From Kondoa malvinella (lineage: Eukaryota; Basidiomycota; Agaricostilbomycetes; Agaricostilbales; Kondoaceae): 64,000 bases of DNA. The position numbers and the translations under genes are program-made. Below the pieces are notes generated by a model. The model was not told the origin of the DNA, searched no databases, and saw only the letters and a program-made list of their open reading frames with translations. The DNA lies in contig BCIM01000003.1 in NCBI GenBank assembly GCA_039545315.1, positions 611,799 to 675,798 on the forward strand. The letters run 5' to 3'. How positions within the stretch are numbered: position 1 is the stretch's first letter; every line of letters begins with the position of its first letter. Of this stretch, positions 45,650-56,529 are shown piece after piece.

Positions 45650-48201
45650 ATGTCTACAAAGACTGAACGCAAACCAGTTTTCAGAAGAGCTTCTTCGTCC
45701 TCTTTAGGTTCAGCCAATGGCGAAGGAGAGTCTTTGTTGGAAACCTCTGCCGCTCCTTCTCGATCATCATCAAGACCAATGACACCTTCCCGCGCTCCTC
45801 CTTTACAGCATACAAAGTCTGAACCTGCCAGAAGATCTTCTGCACCCAATCGGAATCCAGATGGGACAGAAGCAATGGGTGGGAAATTGCGACAAGCAGC
45901 TCAACGAATTCAATTGATTCGCAACCTGTCTTCGACTGCGCATATGCATACGAAATTACATGGTCCGCATCATGATCATTCTGAACCTGGTCTGGATGCC
46001 AAAAAGATGGATTTGGATGATGAAGAGGAGGGAAGCCAACAGGTTGATGTAGTCACTTGCGATATCAGTAGCGAGAGGTTTGAAAAGTACACAAGGTCGG
46101 GCGATGGCGCATTTCAGGATTTCTTGGGCGAGGCGAAACCGAATTGGAGCAAGATTAGGTGGATCCATGTGGTGCGTCCAAAACCTGGTTTCCAGGGAAA
46201 TTCTAATGTCCGATTGCACACAGAACGGCATGTCTTGGAAAGTCATGAAACCTCTTGCACTCAAGTATGACTTGCATCCACTTGCTTTGGAAGACGCTTT
46301 GCACGGAAACACCGAAGCTCGCTCGAAAGCAGACTATTACCCCAAGTAATCCACATTTGTTCCACTTATCCTTTCGCTCATGTTTCGTCAGGCATCTCTT
46401 TATCAAAGTCATCTCTTACGCTCTACCGAAAGAAGACGATGAAGATGACGAGTCTTCCTCTGGCTCCGGTTCCAGTTCAGATTCGGAAGAAGAAGCTACA
46501 ACACCTAAACCTCGCAAGAGACGAGTGTCAAACTATTTCTCACGGCGAAGGGATAGCGATCGTGATTTGCTCGGTACAGCAGAGGCTGCTCGACAGAGAA
46601 GGTCAAGTGCCGATGAAGCTAATCCTGGTGCGTTTTCTCGTATACCTTCAAAGTCAAGTTTGATGGATGTATACAGCGGTGGGAAGAGCAAGAGAAAAAG
46701 CACTCGATAAGCTAGGCAAGAAATTACACATGTCTAAAGAAGCTACGAGACAAGTGCGGGACTTGACGGAAGAGTACAGAGTCAAGATCAAAGCCGATCA
46801 CATGAGCGTCTTCCTGCTGCGAGACGGTGCGTCCTCGTGTAACTTTTTTTCGCTCTGGACTGAGACGAGACCATGTCTTTGTGCAGGCACGATAATTAGT
46901 ATTATGAAGAGTGGGGCCAAGATGCTGGCGCCTATATATTCTAGGTTGAATACAAGCGAAACGATTTTGAGGGAGAAAGAGGATGCATCCATGCTGTTGC
47001 AGGCTTTGTTGGATCTTAGTAAGTTGTCTTCATCCTTCCTTTACAGACGACAGCTAATATCAGCTCTAGTCGTTGACAGTCCGTATTTGAGATGATACGC
47101 CTGTTGGTGAGCTCACCATTATTGACCGAACAGACATGAGGGGCGTCACGGAAGCATATAGAGATCAGCTCACCCAACTGGAAGCGAACGTACTGGCCAA
47201 TCCTAACGCGGAGACAGTGTATGTGGATCGCAGAACTTGTGCATGGCGCGCGCTGAACTTTGTTGTCGTTGCACAGCCGACATCTACATATTCTTAGTGC
47301 TGATTTACTCATGCTCAGAAGAGGTTTAACACCACTACAAAAGTACGTCAGCGCCGAAGACTTGTTTAATCAAACTGATCTCCTTGAACGTATAGTGTTG
47401 TTTACGCCCTCCGTCGCTACGATCAAGAACGATCAATTGTCTCTCGACCACAAACAGCAGCACCCAATGTCAGTACGCCGACAACGGAAAAGGTCAATCC
47501 TTTCTCTACTGGACTATTTCCGCCTGGAAGCGCCGGTCAACAGCTGAATCAATCGCAGCAAGTTGGGTTCTTGTCAATGCAGAGCAGGGTGTATTTGAGT
47601 GATGTACATGATCGTGAGTGCAAGTTTGAATAAGGGAGTAATGTTAACGTTGGGAGTAGATTTGGATGAAGTCACTTCTGCTTTGGAGCTGTTTTCCTCG
47701 CTGGCCGAGAATTTGGTCGACTATACTTGTGAGTTTCAAGTACTGTCTGGATGTCATGTGCTGATTGGTCTGGTAGTCAACATGATCAAGTAGGCTATAC
47801 ATATCCCAAGAGATACAGGTACTGATCTGGCTTTCTAGCTTCAACATGAACGAGTCTATGCGAGGACTGACCATCGTGACGGTAGTCTTCCTGCCCCTGA
47901 CAGTGCTCAGTATGTTCTTCGCCTTCCTGATCGGCTGATGTTCACACAAAACATACAGCTGGATACTATGGCATGAACTTTGAAACATTTGGTGAAGTCA
48001 CTGGCTCAATATCGCATTTCTGGAAGATCGCCATACCCATGGTCATTGGCGCCCTGCTCATCTTCTGCGGCAACAAAATGTCAGTCTCTCGGTCCTGTGA
48101 TGCATGCAGTTGCTAATGGGTTGTACAGTATCGAAGAACTCAGACGGTTCAAGAGAAGTTTGAAGCGCAGTCACAGAAGACACAAACGCATTGCTCTCTA
48201 G
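45650..48201 (+). CDS. CorA/ALR/Mnr2-type magnesium transporter
   Basis: Pentameric Mg2+ channel. ATG 45650 opens a long cytosolic N-terminus rich in Ser, Arg and Pro (FRRASSSSLGSANGEGES), typical of fungal ALR/Mnr2 forms. The CorA domain begins at SWKVMKPLALKYDLHPLALE and DALHGNTEARSKADYYP. It has an acidic Ser-rich insertion (DEDDESSSGSGSSSDSEE) and a second basic insert. Then come the long helix (LLRDGTIISI, REKEDASMLLQALLDL, NMRGVTEAYRDQL) and LDEVTSALELFSSLAENLVD. The two membrane helices are GLTIVTVVFLPLTVLTG and WKIAIPMVIGALLIFCGN. The signature YGMNF with ETF follows helix 1 directly. The basic tail ends RHKRIAL. At least eight introns are present. Confidence 0.92.
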
Positions 48202-48639
48202 ATGGCTATTCGACATCAGATAACCTAGTGCCTCGCCTATCGCTAGAGTCTTTTCCACCTTAAAGGCACCTCATGGCGAAGCAACACAGTTTATGCGTTT
48301 GTTGGCTCGAAGCGGCTACGAGGGAGCTTGAAAAAATGGCTTTAAGAGCTCACGCGGTTACATAATCTCGAAGGATATCCTGGAAGGAGAGATAGGCAGC
48401 GCCTTTGCTATCTTGTTTAATTAACCCAAATTCGGCCTCGCAACGTTGTACCTTGACGAACCTTGTCATCAATATATAAATTGCGGATTTCAGGGCGGCA
48501 GGTCCACGCAGGGGCTAGGAATGCGCCTACTCACCGGCCCGCATCCCTCTGATCGAGCAAGCGTTTGCATGAAAACATAAAGCTGGATTTCTTGAAACTC
48601 ACGCGCCGCGCCATCTTCGTCGCCTCAAGCTGAAAGGAC
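48202..48639. other. Spacer upstream of the membrane-protein cluster
   Basis: 438 bp with no supported gene. It holds an AT-rich motif (GTTTAATTAACCC, about 48414) and a TATATAAA-like element (ATCAATATATAAATTGC, about 48468), about 165 bp before the ATG at 48640. The latter could be a TATA box for that gene. Confidence 0.35.
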
Positions 48640-50321
48640 ATGGATCGAGCTGCGTTGCTGCAGCAATTGCTCAGTCTTCCGTCTGACGTGAATCCAGTCA
48701 GTCCCAGCCTCTGCGTGGTTACACAGCCTAGTCAACTGAAGCGGAATTTCTTCCAGTATCAATATCTGATCAACGCCTTGCTGTATTCAGCTAACGTAGT
48801 GCCGAGCCACACATATCGCACTGTCTGCAAGGTCGCCATCACTCTACATTGTGTTGGTCTGTAAGTTGTTCAAGGGAGATCGCTACGATCGAATCTGAAC
48901 AGGAATGCTGGTAGTGTTTTCGGCCTCGTACTACTGTATCTACGGTATCTTTCTGGACAAATCTGGCTTTTCCGCAAACTGCGGCTGTATAGAGGCTGCT
49001 ACATTCTTCCAAATGGCAACACTTTGGTCAGCGTATTCACGGTTAGCTGATGGATCTTCGCGAGACGGCCAGCGTCTGATGAATACCTTACAGCTCATCT
49101 ACGTGGTCGGCCAAATCATCCAGCTAGTCTTTCAACTCACTGGCCCGACTATCTCAGCTGGGCAAACCGTCCTCACACAAATTTGTGGAACCGCCCTCAT
49201 GCTGGCGGCTTTCTTCGAATGTTGGAGCTCTGTGATGGCTGTCGTCGTCTACAAAGCCGGACTCTCGTGAGTACCCATCTGAAATTCGCACCAAAATAGC
49301 CCTCAACCAAAAGCTACAGGCCGACCGCTGCTCCTGACATGGATCCAAAGTCGCGCAGCATATCACCTCTCATTGCTAATCTCGTCGCCATATTCTGGCT
49401 CGCGTTCTTTGCGAGTTGCTGTATCGTCTTCGGTGTCATAAGTGAGGCAGCATTGTTTTCAGGCAGCAGATTCTTGAGCTGATTTGCATGTGACAGTCAC
49501 GGGCAAATACCTAGAAATCCGTGATGGCGTAGACAACACTATCTCTTTCCTCCAAACTGCTTCATCTCAATGGCAGTCCGGCCAGGTCATCAGTCCAACG
49601 GCGCTGCAAATACTCGGCAGCGCTGCAACTCATATAGAAGGAGCCATCGACAAGATATCAAGCCAGCTTCGGTGGATGTTCTCTTTCTACATCGCCCATT
49701 TGACGTTGTTGCTGTTGGTCAGCTTGTTCAAAGATAGGCTCGACAGCTACTGATACACTATTTGGCTGCAGATCTGGTTACCTGTCTGTCTCTTGCACAT
49801 TCGTGCCATGCAAAGGCAGATTAAGCTGGTACAAGACGCGCCTGATGGCCGACACAAGTCTACGCGAGATAGCTTTACCGAAAGACAGGTGTCTAGATCT
49901 GCTGTTCTCACACTCAAGGACTGACATCCAGTAGCTCAAACTCTTGGTCAACCTAATGCGGCAACGCGCAACGTTTGCCGCCATTTGCATCATCATCGCT
50001 CTATATTACCTGGCCGCTTGTGCATTTGCCGTCAGCGACACGAAACGCTTCATATCCGACACAACCTTTGCCGAAACATACTTTGTCCTCTTCGTCTCTA
50101 ATTTCATGGCCTTTGGCTGCCCATCTACCATCATCTATACCTTTTTTGCATGGAAAATGCATCGAAACCGGCTGCAAGCGAAAGCAAGAGAAGGCCAACT
50201 GCAATCGATATTTGAAGAGGGCGAGGCGTTCGAATGCAAGGGACTGCCTGCTCCCTCGGAGCTTGACCTCATCGATGTTGTTTTGTCGGATCAGGAAAAG
50301 CGTAGCAGCAGGGGGAGTTGA
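48640..50321 (+). CDS. Multi-helix membrane protein of unknown family, copy A
   Basis: ATG 48640 starts MDRAALLQQLLSLPSDVNPV. About eight hydrophobic segments follow, split by introns: TLHCVGLMLVVFSASYYCIYG, IYVVGQIIQLVFQLTG, GTALMLAAFFECWSSVMAVV, NLVAIFWLAFFASCCIVFGV, FYIAHLTLLLLIWLPVCLLHI, AAICIIIALYYLAACAFAV and YFVLFVSNFMAFGCPSTII. Loops include DPKSRSISP and KYLEIRDGVDNTISF. The tail is cytosolic and charged (KMHRNRLQAKAREGQ), ending KRSSRGS. It shares the exon layout and the motif TY(F/Y)xLFV-NF-G-PS with copy B (53051-54810), and an exon with the relic at 51247. It is not a recognised transporter or receptor family. A GPCR-like role is only a possibility from helix number. Confidence 0.75.
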
Positions 50322-50562
50322 TTTCTTGGCTTTGGAAGCGGTGTATAGGCGCATGATATTCACATTGTAACACTAATCACTGTAGCATAATAAGCATGGT
50401 TCATTTCAGACTCGTCAATGTCGCCGTCAGCGCTTTCGTCAACTTTAACCAGAGCATCCATGATGCATCAATGTCCATAATACTCTGCAGCTCCTCTACC
50501 TGAGTCATTTCTGCGCCAGAACGCTTGTTGCTCTGTTGCCCACGAACGCCCTTCGTTGAACC

Positions 50563-51057
50563 ATGGCCGGGGCCGACAATACCTACTTTTATCGCAAGAA
50601 GACAGACATGTACACCCATGCGGGATGGAAGATACCAGGTTGTGTAATTCGCTCCGAGCTGGAGCGGGCCACGCTCATAACGGGCGACTTGCGGAACGAA
50701 TGGGCTAGCGGAGTGCATGACTTGCATCACCCCTTTCTTACAATTCAGAGTGAGTTCTTTCTCGTCCGCTGCAATTGATAGTACGTCTGACCACGATGCC
50801 AGTGGCTGGCGTATACCAGTTAGCTGCCATTACAATCAGTACGGAATCGCCCTTATGATGCTGACTTAGTTGTATTGTACGATCTGGTACATTCTGGAGC
50901 TAAGAAGGATCGCAAAGTGGTGCGTCCTCGCATGCATAGCCGAGACCAGTTCGCTAGCTATGCTTACCGTACTCCCCTGGAACCAATAAACCAATTCTCA
51001 TTTGTACAAGAACTGTTGGCTCCTCTGCCTGGGGTGTTGAGATGGGCGCTGGGATAG
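50563..51057 (+). CDS. Unrecognised small protein (about 130 residues)
   Basis: ATG 50563 starts MAGADNTYFYRKKTDMYTHA, then GWKIPGCVIRSELERATLIT and DLRNEWASGVHDLHHPFLTI. One intron (GTGAGT at 50750, acceptor CAATCAG near 50840) gives a clean join to IRNRPYDADLVVLYDLVHSG, then KKDRKVVRPRMHSRDQFASY and a C-terminus LAPLPGVLRWALG. It has no signal peptide or membrane helix and is basic. I do not recognise a family. An additional small exon inside the intron cannot be excluded. It lies between copy A and the decayed copy of the membrane-protein family, on the same strand. Confidence 0.55.
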
Positions 51058-51246
51058 AACCCGCCGCGGAGATGTTGCACACAACGGTTGGGGTAAGCTT
51101 TGCTTTTTCCATTCAATAAGTAGCTGTTGACTTATCTTGTCTCAGATATGATCGGTCCTCACCTCCAGCGTACTCCGATACTGTAACATAGCAGCATAGC
51201 CTGCCCAATGTATTTCTTTCCTCTGTTGCTCATCAAAGTTCATTAG

Positions 51247-51465
51247 CCCTGAGCCAAAAGCTGATACAGATCCAGAGTCGCGCAGCAAATCTCCCTTTCT
51301 TGTAAACCTCGTCTCCGTATACTGGCTCGCATTCTTTGCGAGTCGCTGCATCACCTTCAACGTCATTAGTGAGGTATCATCGTGATGTCGACGGAATGAT
51401 GTCGCTTCGGCTTGGTCTGTGCCTTCCAGCACAATTTATCTGAGACTTGATGACACTATTGTGAT
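51247..51465 (+). pseudogene. Decayed fragment of the copy A/B membrane-protein family
   Basis: The exon at about 51250-51369 reads PEPKADTDPESRSKSPF, then LVNLVSVYWLAFFASRCITF and NVI, ending in the donor A|GTGAGG. This matches copy A at 49321-49442 (DMDPKSRSISP, then LIANLVAIFWLAFFASCCIVF) in protein, in nucleotides (for example TGGCTCGC-TTCTTTGCGAGT) and in splice-site position. A second block around 51432-51455 (IYLRLDDTIVI) resembles the next exon of copy A (KYLEIRDGVDNTISF). No start, no upstream exons and no downstream helices follow, so this is a truncated third copy. The exon frame itself is still open. Confidence 0.75.
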
Positions 51466-51694
51466 CACGTTGCGTCGTCCCCGAGTTACAAAATGCAATG
51501 CAATGCACTCGATAAGAACACCCGACCCTCGCAATCCCGTACTTCTCCTGCACACTTGTAGCCCATGTTACAGAATCTAAGCCCCAAAACGTCCACCACA
51601 AACAACTGGATGTGCTACTTCGGTAGAGAGGAGATACAATATCTTGTATCGATCCATCAGTTTACTAGGAAATGGTTTGTTCGAGGATTTTGAC

Positions 51695-52563
51695 TTACGA
51701 CGAACCGGGCGCTGAAGCGGGACAATCATTAGTGTTTACTGAATATGCGAGTTGACCAGTAGTTGGGTTATAAGTGCATTGAATTGTGGCGCTATTCGGA
51801 CGTGTGTAGTAGCATGATGTGGTGGTAGTAGAGACTGCCGGGTTGAAAGAGACGGAATTGAGGAAAAATGGGTTGCCTTCTACAGTCGCTGGGCAATCCT
51901 GCTTTACGGCATCAGCTGTGGTCTTTCCAGCTGGAGGGGAAGGAAACCGTACGAGATAACAAGCGTTGTTGGCGCTCGGTTCAGATGGTGCACTCCCGTT
52001 GCTGGTTGCAAGGCAAGCTGCTCCATTTCGCTGAGGGCTATAAGGGTTGAAAGGCGGTGCCATCAGAGTTCCTTGCGATTTGCTGTACAAGCAGTTGAAA
52101 TCTGTTGATATTCAGCGTTCGGTTTCATAGCTCTCAGAGGTGAAACGCACTTCCTGTTCCAGCACTCGTGTAGCCACAAATGACATCGTTGCCTTGGTAG
52201 TTGACACTACGGACTAAGATGTAAGTCAGCACCATATAAAGGGAAGCGGAAAGAAGGCATCATGTGCTTACGATTGATATTCTGGCTCGATAGATCTGGG
52301 CAATTGGCATATGGAGCCGCAGGTACAACAGGGACTGCAGAAGGACCGCCTGCCCGCTACAGCATAAGAGGTAAGTATGGATAACAGAAGTTGGTAAAGA
52401 ATGGACTTGCAGCTGTGAGTCTTCTAGCTGCATAGTACCCCTTGCGCACAAGTTCAGGTTTTACTTGACGACTGGCAAGAACGCGATCGACGGCCGCAGC
52501 ATTCACGGTAGTACAGGCTGCAAGAACGACGAAAAGGATGCAAGTGACAATGGAAGGAAACAT
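51695..52563 (-). CDS. Secreted cysteine-rich protein
   Basis: The ATG at 52561-52563 gives a signal peptide (MFPSIVTCILFVVLAACTTV, ending near NAAA). The pro-segment has SRQVKPELVRKGYYAARR. Short introns follow. The mature part has NCPDLSSQNI, SVNYQGNDVICGYTSAGTGS, FNCLYSKSQGTLMAPPFNPY, NGAACLATSNGSAP, NNACYLVRFPSPPAGK, DCPATVEGNP, TTTTSCYYTRPNSATIQC and TYNPTTGQLAYSVNTNDCP, ending ASAPGSS, with the stop at 51695-51697. Two halves with a similar C...P...C-x-Y/F...C pattern suggest an internal duplication. It resembles basidiomycete small secreted wall or effector-type proteins, with no specific family. It sits inside the membrane-protein cluster on the opposite strand. Confidence 0.7.
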
Positions 52564-53050
52564 TTTGACCAAACGAGAGAACGATGAAAAGAAAGACTGT
52601 GAACGGCAAGCTGCTGAGACTCAAGATGTAGAGGAAGATCAAGAGAGAGAGACTAGTCTAAAAAGGTCTTTACTGCAGAGTCTGACTCTGCGTGAGCGTG
52701 GACTCCGTCGGAAGATCAATCGATCAAACGGCCTGAATGTGACCTGCCCTGAAGGTAGCGCTTCACAAGCAAAAAGGACTTGCAAGGGGTTGTAGACAAG
52801 CATAATTATCGTGGTTATGGTTTTGAGCTAACCAGGATTCGTCGTCAATGGCACCTTGACCCGATTCGTCCACTTTCAGTCTTTCACGCAGAGCGTTCAC
52901 GTTCACGAAGAGCACCTATTTCTGCCAATCATGCTCTCAAGCTGCTATACTCGTCTGCTCAGGCTCCCTAGCGTTGCCTCTAAGAAGCTTCTAAATCTTA
53001 CGTGACCATCTGATTGAGATCTCCTTAATGCCCGAGTCAGCAATATATAT
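52564..53050. other. Divergent spacer, secreted protein / membrane protein copy B
   Basis: 487 bp between the start of the secreted-protein gene and the presumed start of copy B. A plus-strand frame (52538-52795) overlaps the signal-peptide exon antisense and is not supported. An ATATATATATGG stretch lies just before the ATG at 53051. Confidence 0.35.
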
Positions 53051-54810
53051 ATGGCTAATGCACTTACTTCTGCATGCGCTGAGGCTCTAGCAATTTTCTT
53101 TCTTCCCATGAGTCTCCTTTCCTTCTTGCTGTATGTCTTCTTCGATGGACAGCGCATCCATGTATAAGGCATTGGTTGACCTTCCTGCAAATCAGAATCC
53201 GGTGCATTTAGTAGCCTCCGCGTCTTTCTTGCGTGTAGTGATTTTGTGGGCAGTATCTTTGGATTGAAGAGCGATTCCGCGCGTATATTCCACACCTGGA
53301 CGGTGAAGTTTACTTTGCGCTTCTTTACGTTGCTCTGGTAGCACATATTTTCGCTTGGTGAGCAGACTCTTACTCTGATCCTTCTTATTGTACTGATTCT
53401 GTTGTTCAGGCTGGCCAATACTATACTCTTGATCAATCGCTTTCGACAAGGCTTGATAGCGCCCTTTCGACTGATCAGTACTCCTTGCGGCCGCTATATC
53501 TCGCGTAAGTTCAGGATCACAATGTCTGATGCATCAAGCTGAAACATCTTTTGACAGCTTGTGGCTCTACTGCTCTGGTTACCTTCTCTTCTCTTTATTG
53601 CGGTACTGCTATCACCTTGATGACCGTATCGATATCGCAAGCTGGCCAGATCACCAACTTCGCTTCACGAATAGTCCTAATGGAGATATCAGGAGCTCTC
53701 CTACTTCTCACGGTGAGCGCCAGACCGAAAACCTTTGCTCTTGCTGAACAGATAATAGGGTTGGCTCGAATGCTGGGCATCCGTTGTAGCTGTGCTAGCA
53801 TACTCACAAGGATCTCGGTGAGCTCGCTTTGCAACTGCCGCGGCTCGACTGATATCAGCTGTCAGTCCCAATGCAGCTTACACAACTCCTCGTCGCCTCC
53901 GTTGTCTACCAATGCTCATCAACCTCTCCTTCCCTATCCTCATCTTCGGATACTGTCTAGCAGTGACTATCCTCGCCATTCGCACCAGCCAGGAATTTAG
54001 CGAAATTAGCAGAATGACGATTAAAGGCCTCGACCTGATATCAAACCTCGGTGCGAATTGGCAAGTTGGACGTTCACTTTCTGTTCGCGACTTGCAAGTC
54101 ATCACCAAATCTGCCCAGCAGTTCTTTGAAGTGGCAGTCAAGGCGGTCGATCTGACCCGCTCGGTCTTTATATTGTTTGCGGTTTGCACTTGTCTGCTCC
54201 TGCTTGTGAGTCTGCCCCATTCTTCTCTTCTTCAAGCATTCAACAGGATGCATCGGACAGGTCTGGATGCCATTCAGCTATCTACATTATCGCCAGATGT
54301 GCTCACAAGTCAACCTAGTTCGATGTACTGGCGGTTCAGAGTCAGAAGAAATCACAAACCTCTTGAGCTTGATGAAGCGAAAGTTCTATATCAGTATCGT
54401 TGCTCTTGCATCATCCTTTGTCTACCTCGGCTCTATATGTTTGGCGTTATCAGACTTGGTCAAGATGTCGACTGATTCAGTCCGTCTCAAGACTTACTAT
54501 CTGCTCTTCGTTGTGAGTGTTTGCTTTCTATTCTCGGAGCTGCTCGCTGACGTACGAATAGCTCAACTTTAGCCTCATCGGTGCGCCTTCATGCTTGGTA
54601 GCTCTTCTCCAAGAAAAAAGCAAGAAGAGAATGCGAGGGCCCAGGAGTATGCCCAGCATATCGATAAGCGCATTTGATCGCGTGTGGAAAAAGCGCGCCT
54701 CTGCAGGGAGCAGACGGCCGATAGAAGCTATTGAGCTGGAGATTCAGATGCCTCCGATTCGAGAAGGTGACGAGACACAGGGAGACTCGGGAGAGATGAA
54801 CAAGGTGTGA
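53051..54810 (+). CDS. Multi-helix membrane protein of unknown family, copy B
   Basis: The presumed start is ATG 53051 (MANALTSACAEALAIFFLPM, then SLLSFLLYVFFDGQRIH), followed by a GTATAA intron and NPVHLVASASFLRVVILWA. The next exons are hard to fix, but a canonical GTAAGT ... TTTTGACAG intron (53505-53559) joins RYIS to PCGSTALVTFSSLYCG and TAITLMTVSIS. Then come ALLLLT, LPMLINLSFPILIFGYCLAV, LGANWQVGRSLSVRDL, DLTRSVFILFAVCTCLLLL, ITNLLSLMKRKFYISIVALA, YLGSICLALSDLVKM and KTYYLLFV, spliced to LNFSLIGAPSCLVALL. The tail is basic and then acidic, ending SGEMNKV. The last helices align with copy A (TYFVLFVSNFMAFGCPS). The 5' half is provisional. Confidence 0.55.
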
Positions 54811-54858
54811 TGTATCTGTGGACACTGTAATGCATTGCTGCTTTACCATGTTCTACCA

Positions 54859-56436
54859 ATGGCTGTGTCAAGAAAGGCCCTCCTCGCAACGACTGGCGTC
54901 TTGATACTAGTGATTCTATTCTTCAGCGCAAGTCAGACCAGTCAAGCTACATTCGCAGGCTCTTCAGAGCTTCTGAGGGCGAAGCTAGGGACATGGCATT
55001 TGAGTGATTTGACGGACGGGCAGGACAAAGGTTTGGATTTTGATAGCAATGGCCGGCCTATAGTGGACGTGGATGCGAGTCTTCTGTCAGCCCAAGTACC
55101 TCCAGCTCCACCTGCTGTCCCTCAAGAGGAAGAAAACGTCGAGAATGTTTGGCGCTCGCACCTGGAATCGCAGCACTCGCCCTACGAGGCTTCTTCGCTC
55201 CGAGAAGACTCTATTACCACTCTTGGCTTCTCTCATATCTATGTTATATCTACACCCGGGCAAGATTTTAAGCGAAGGGAGCGCATGTCGAAACTAGGTC
55301 GAGCTCTCGGTGTCGACTTTACCTTCGTAGACGCTATCAAACCCGACAACTGTGTGCTCATTTGGATCGCTGAGCGAGTGAAAGATATTCGAGAGCGGAA
55401 ACGAAAGACATTGGCGAAAGAATTGGACTTGGATGCAGAAAATGTCGGCGGCTTACAAGCGGGAAGCGTCTGGTTGCAACCTGCAGTGGAAATCAAGCAG
55501 ATTAAACATCATCGCTATTCAGTCTCTGCTATTTTCGCTTCTGCAAACACTGTCGAACCCGCATTTGGTACGATTACGTTTCCGAGTCTACGCAAAGACG
55601 AAGATCGCTGGGACGGCCTAGACTGGGTCACGTACCTCGACAGCAATGCAGCTTTCCAGATGGACCCGAATGATCCGCAACTTGATATCACTTCGGAGCT
55701 GCATGACCCGCTTGAGCCTGAAGAATCGCTACAAGCATCGGCCGAAAGCCTCGCTGAGTGGTACAATCATGTCAGAGTCTACAAGAGGATGAAAGAGAAT
55801 AATGACGAGTCTGCATTGGTGCTGGAGGACGTGATAGACGCAGAATGGGATACAGAAAGATTATGGGCAAGCATTCGGAGACATTTGCCTATGAAAAGCA
55901 CAAACAACCTCTCGCCTTGGGAGATTACATATTTGGGCCATTGTGGAGGACAAGAGCAATCTCGTAAGCCTAGATCTGGGTCTACCCTGTTTTTGCAAAC
56001 TTTGAACTTCCGCACAGATCCTGTATATTTGCATCCTCTTTTACATCGAGCTGCCTCGCCTCGCTGCCTATACGGTTACGCATTATCAAGAATAGGCTAC
56101 ACCAACCTACTGCACCTGTTGAGTGACCCTTGGTCAGCATATCAAACGCATCTCGATGTCGCTTTGGCAACATATATCCAAGCCGAAATCGTCAATGGGT
56201 TTGCTATCGACCCTCCTGTCATTGCACGTCTTCCCGATAGCTTATTGGAGAACGAGGAACTCGAAACGATACCACCATCACCTCTCGGCGACTCGACGTT
56301 AGAGCGAATATATCGAGATGAAGGAAAAACGATAGAAGAGGCGGAGCTGAGACCGCCAGACCGACAAGATCCAAGTGAATATAGACTAAGTAGTGTGGTG
56401 CAGAAGCCGAAGAGACCGCAGGCGGCAAAGGATTAG
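54859..56436 (+). CDS. GT25-like glycosyltransferase, type II membrane protein
   Basis: The ATG at 54859 is followed by one signal-anchor helix (ALLATTGVLILVILFFSA) and a luminal stem. The catalytic region has SHIYVISTPGQDFKRRERMS and LGVDFTFVDAIKPDN, the opening of the LPS/collagen-type family 25 transferases. Further on are ALVLEDVIDAEWDTERLW, ITYLGHCGG and LHRAASPRCLYGYALSRIGY, all typical of fungal GT25 proteins. The ED-V-ID motif stands where the family has its acidic metal-binding triad. Unlike its neighbours the gene is open from start to stop for 526 codons, with no intron I can see. Donor, acceptor and location (probably Golgi) are inferred from the family. The protein ends in a Pro/Lys-rich tail. 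Confidence 0.8.
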   Translation: MAVSRKALLATTGVLILVILFFSASQTSQATFAGSSELLRAKLGTWHLSDLTDGQDKGLDFDSNGRPIVDVDASLLSAQVPPAPPAVPQEEENVENVWRSHLESQHSPYEASSLREDSITTLGFSHIYVISTPGQDFKRRERMSKLGRALGVDFTFVDAIKPDNCVLIWIAERVKDIRERKRKTLAKELDLDAENVGGLQAGSVWLQPAVEIKQIKHHRYSVSAIFASANTVEPAFGTITFPSLRKDEDRWDGLDWVTYLDSNAAFQMDPNDPQLDITSELHDPLEPEESLQASAESLAEWYNHVRVYKRMKENNDESALVLEDVIDAEWDTERLWASIRRHLPMKSTNNLSPWEITYLGHCGGQEQSRKPRSGSTLFLQTLNFRTDPVYLHPLLHRAASPRCLYGYALSRIGYTNLLHLLSDPWSAYQTHLDVALATYIQAEIVNGFAIDPPVIARLPDSLLENEELETIPPSPLGDSTLERIYRDEGKTIEEAELRPPDRQDPSEYRLSSVVQKPKRPQAAKD

Positions 56437-56529
56437 ATTATCGTTTACATTGTACAATACGCCTCTTTTGCATACGAATACCATAACACACGCAAGGCAG
56501 CATAACGATGACAGACGCAGTCCAGCTGC

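Noticed and set aside
53357..53420. Leu/Ile-rich segment that looks like a membrane helix (LTLILLIVLILLF)
   Set aside because: It is largely the polypyrimidine tract before an acceptor (GTTGTTCAG) and may be intron; the exon status is unresolved.
52945..53436. 163-codon minus-strand frame and an overlapping Lys-rich frame (53192-53449)
   Set aside because: Attractive basic composition, but the plus strand has good splice signals (GTAAGT...TTTTGACAG at 53505-53559, a GTATAA intron) that extend copy B through the region, and no minus-strand start could be joined.
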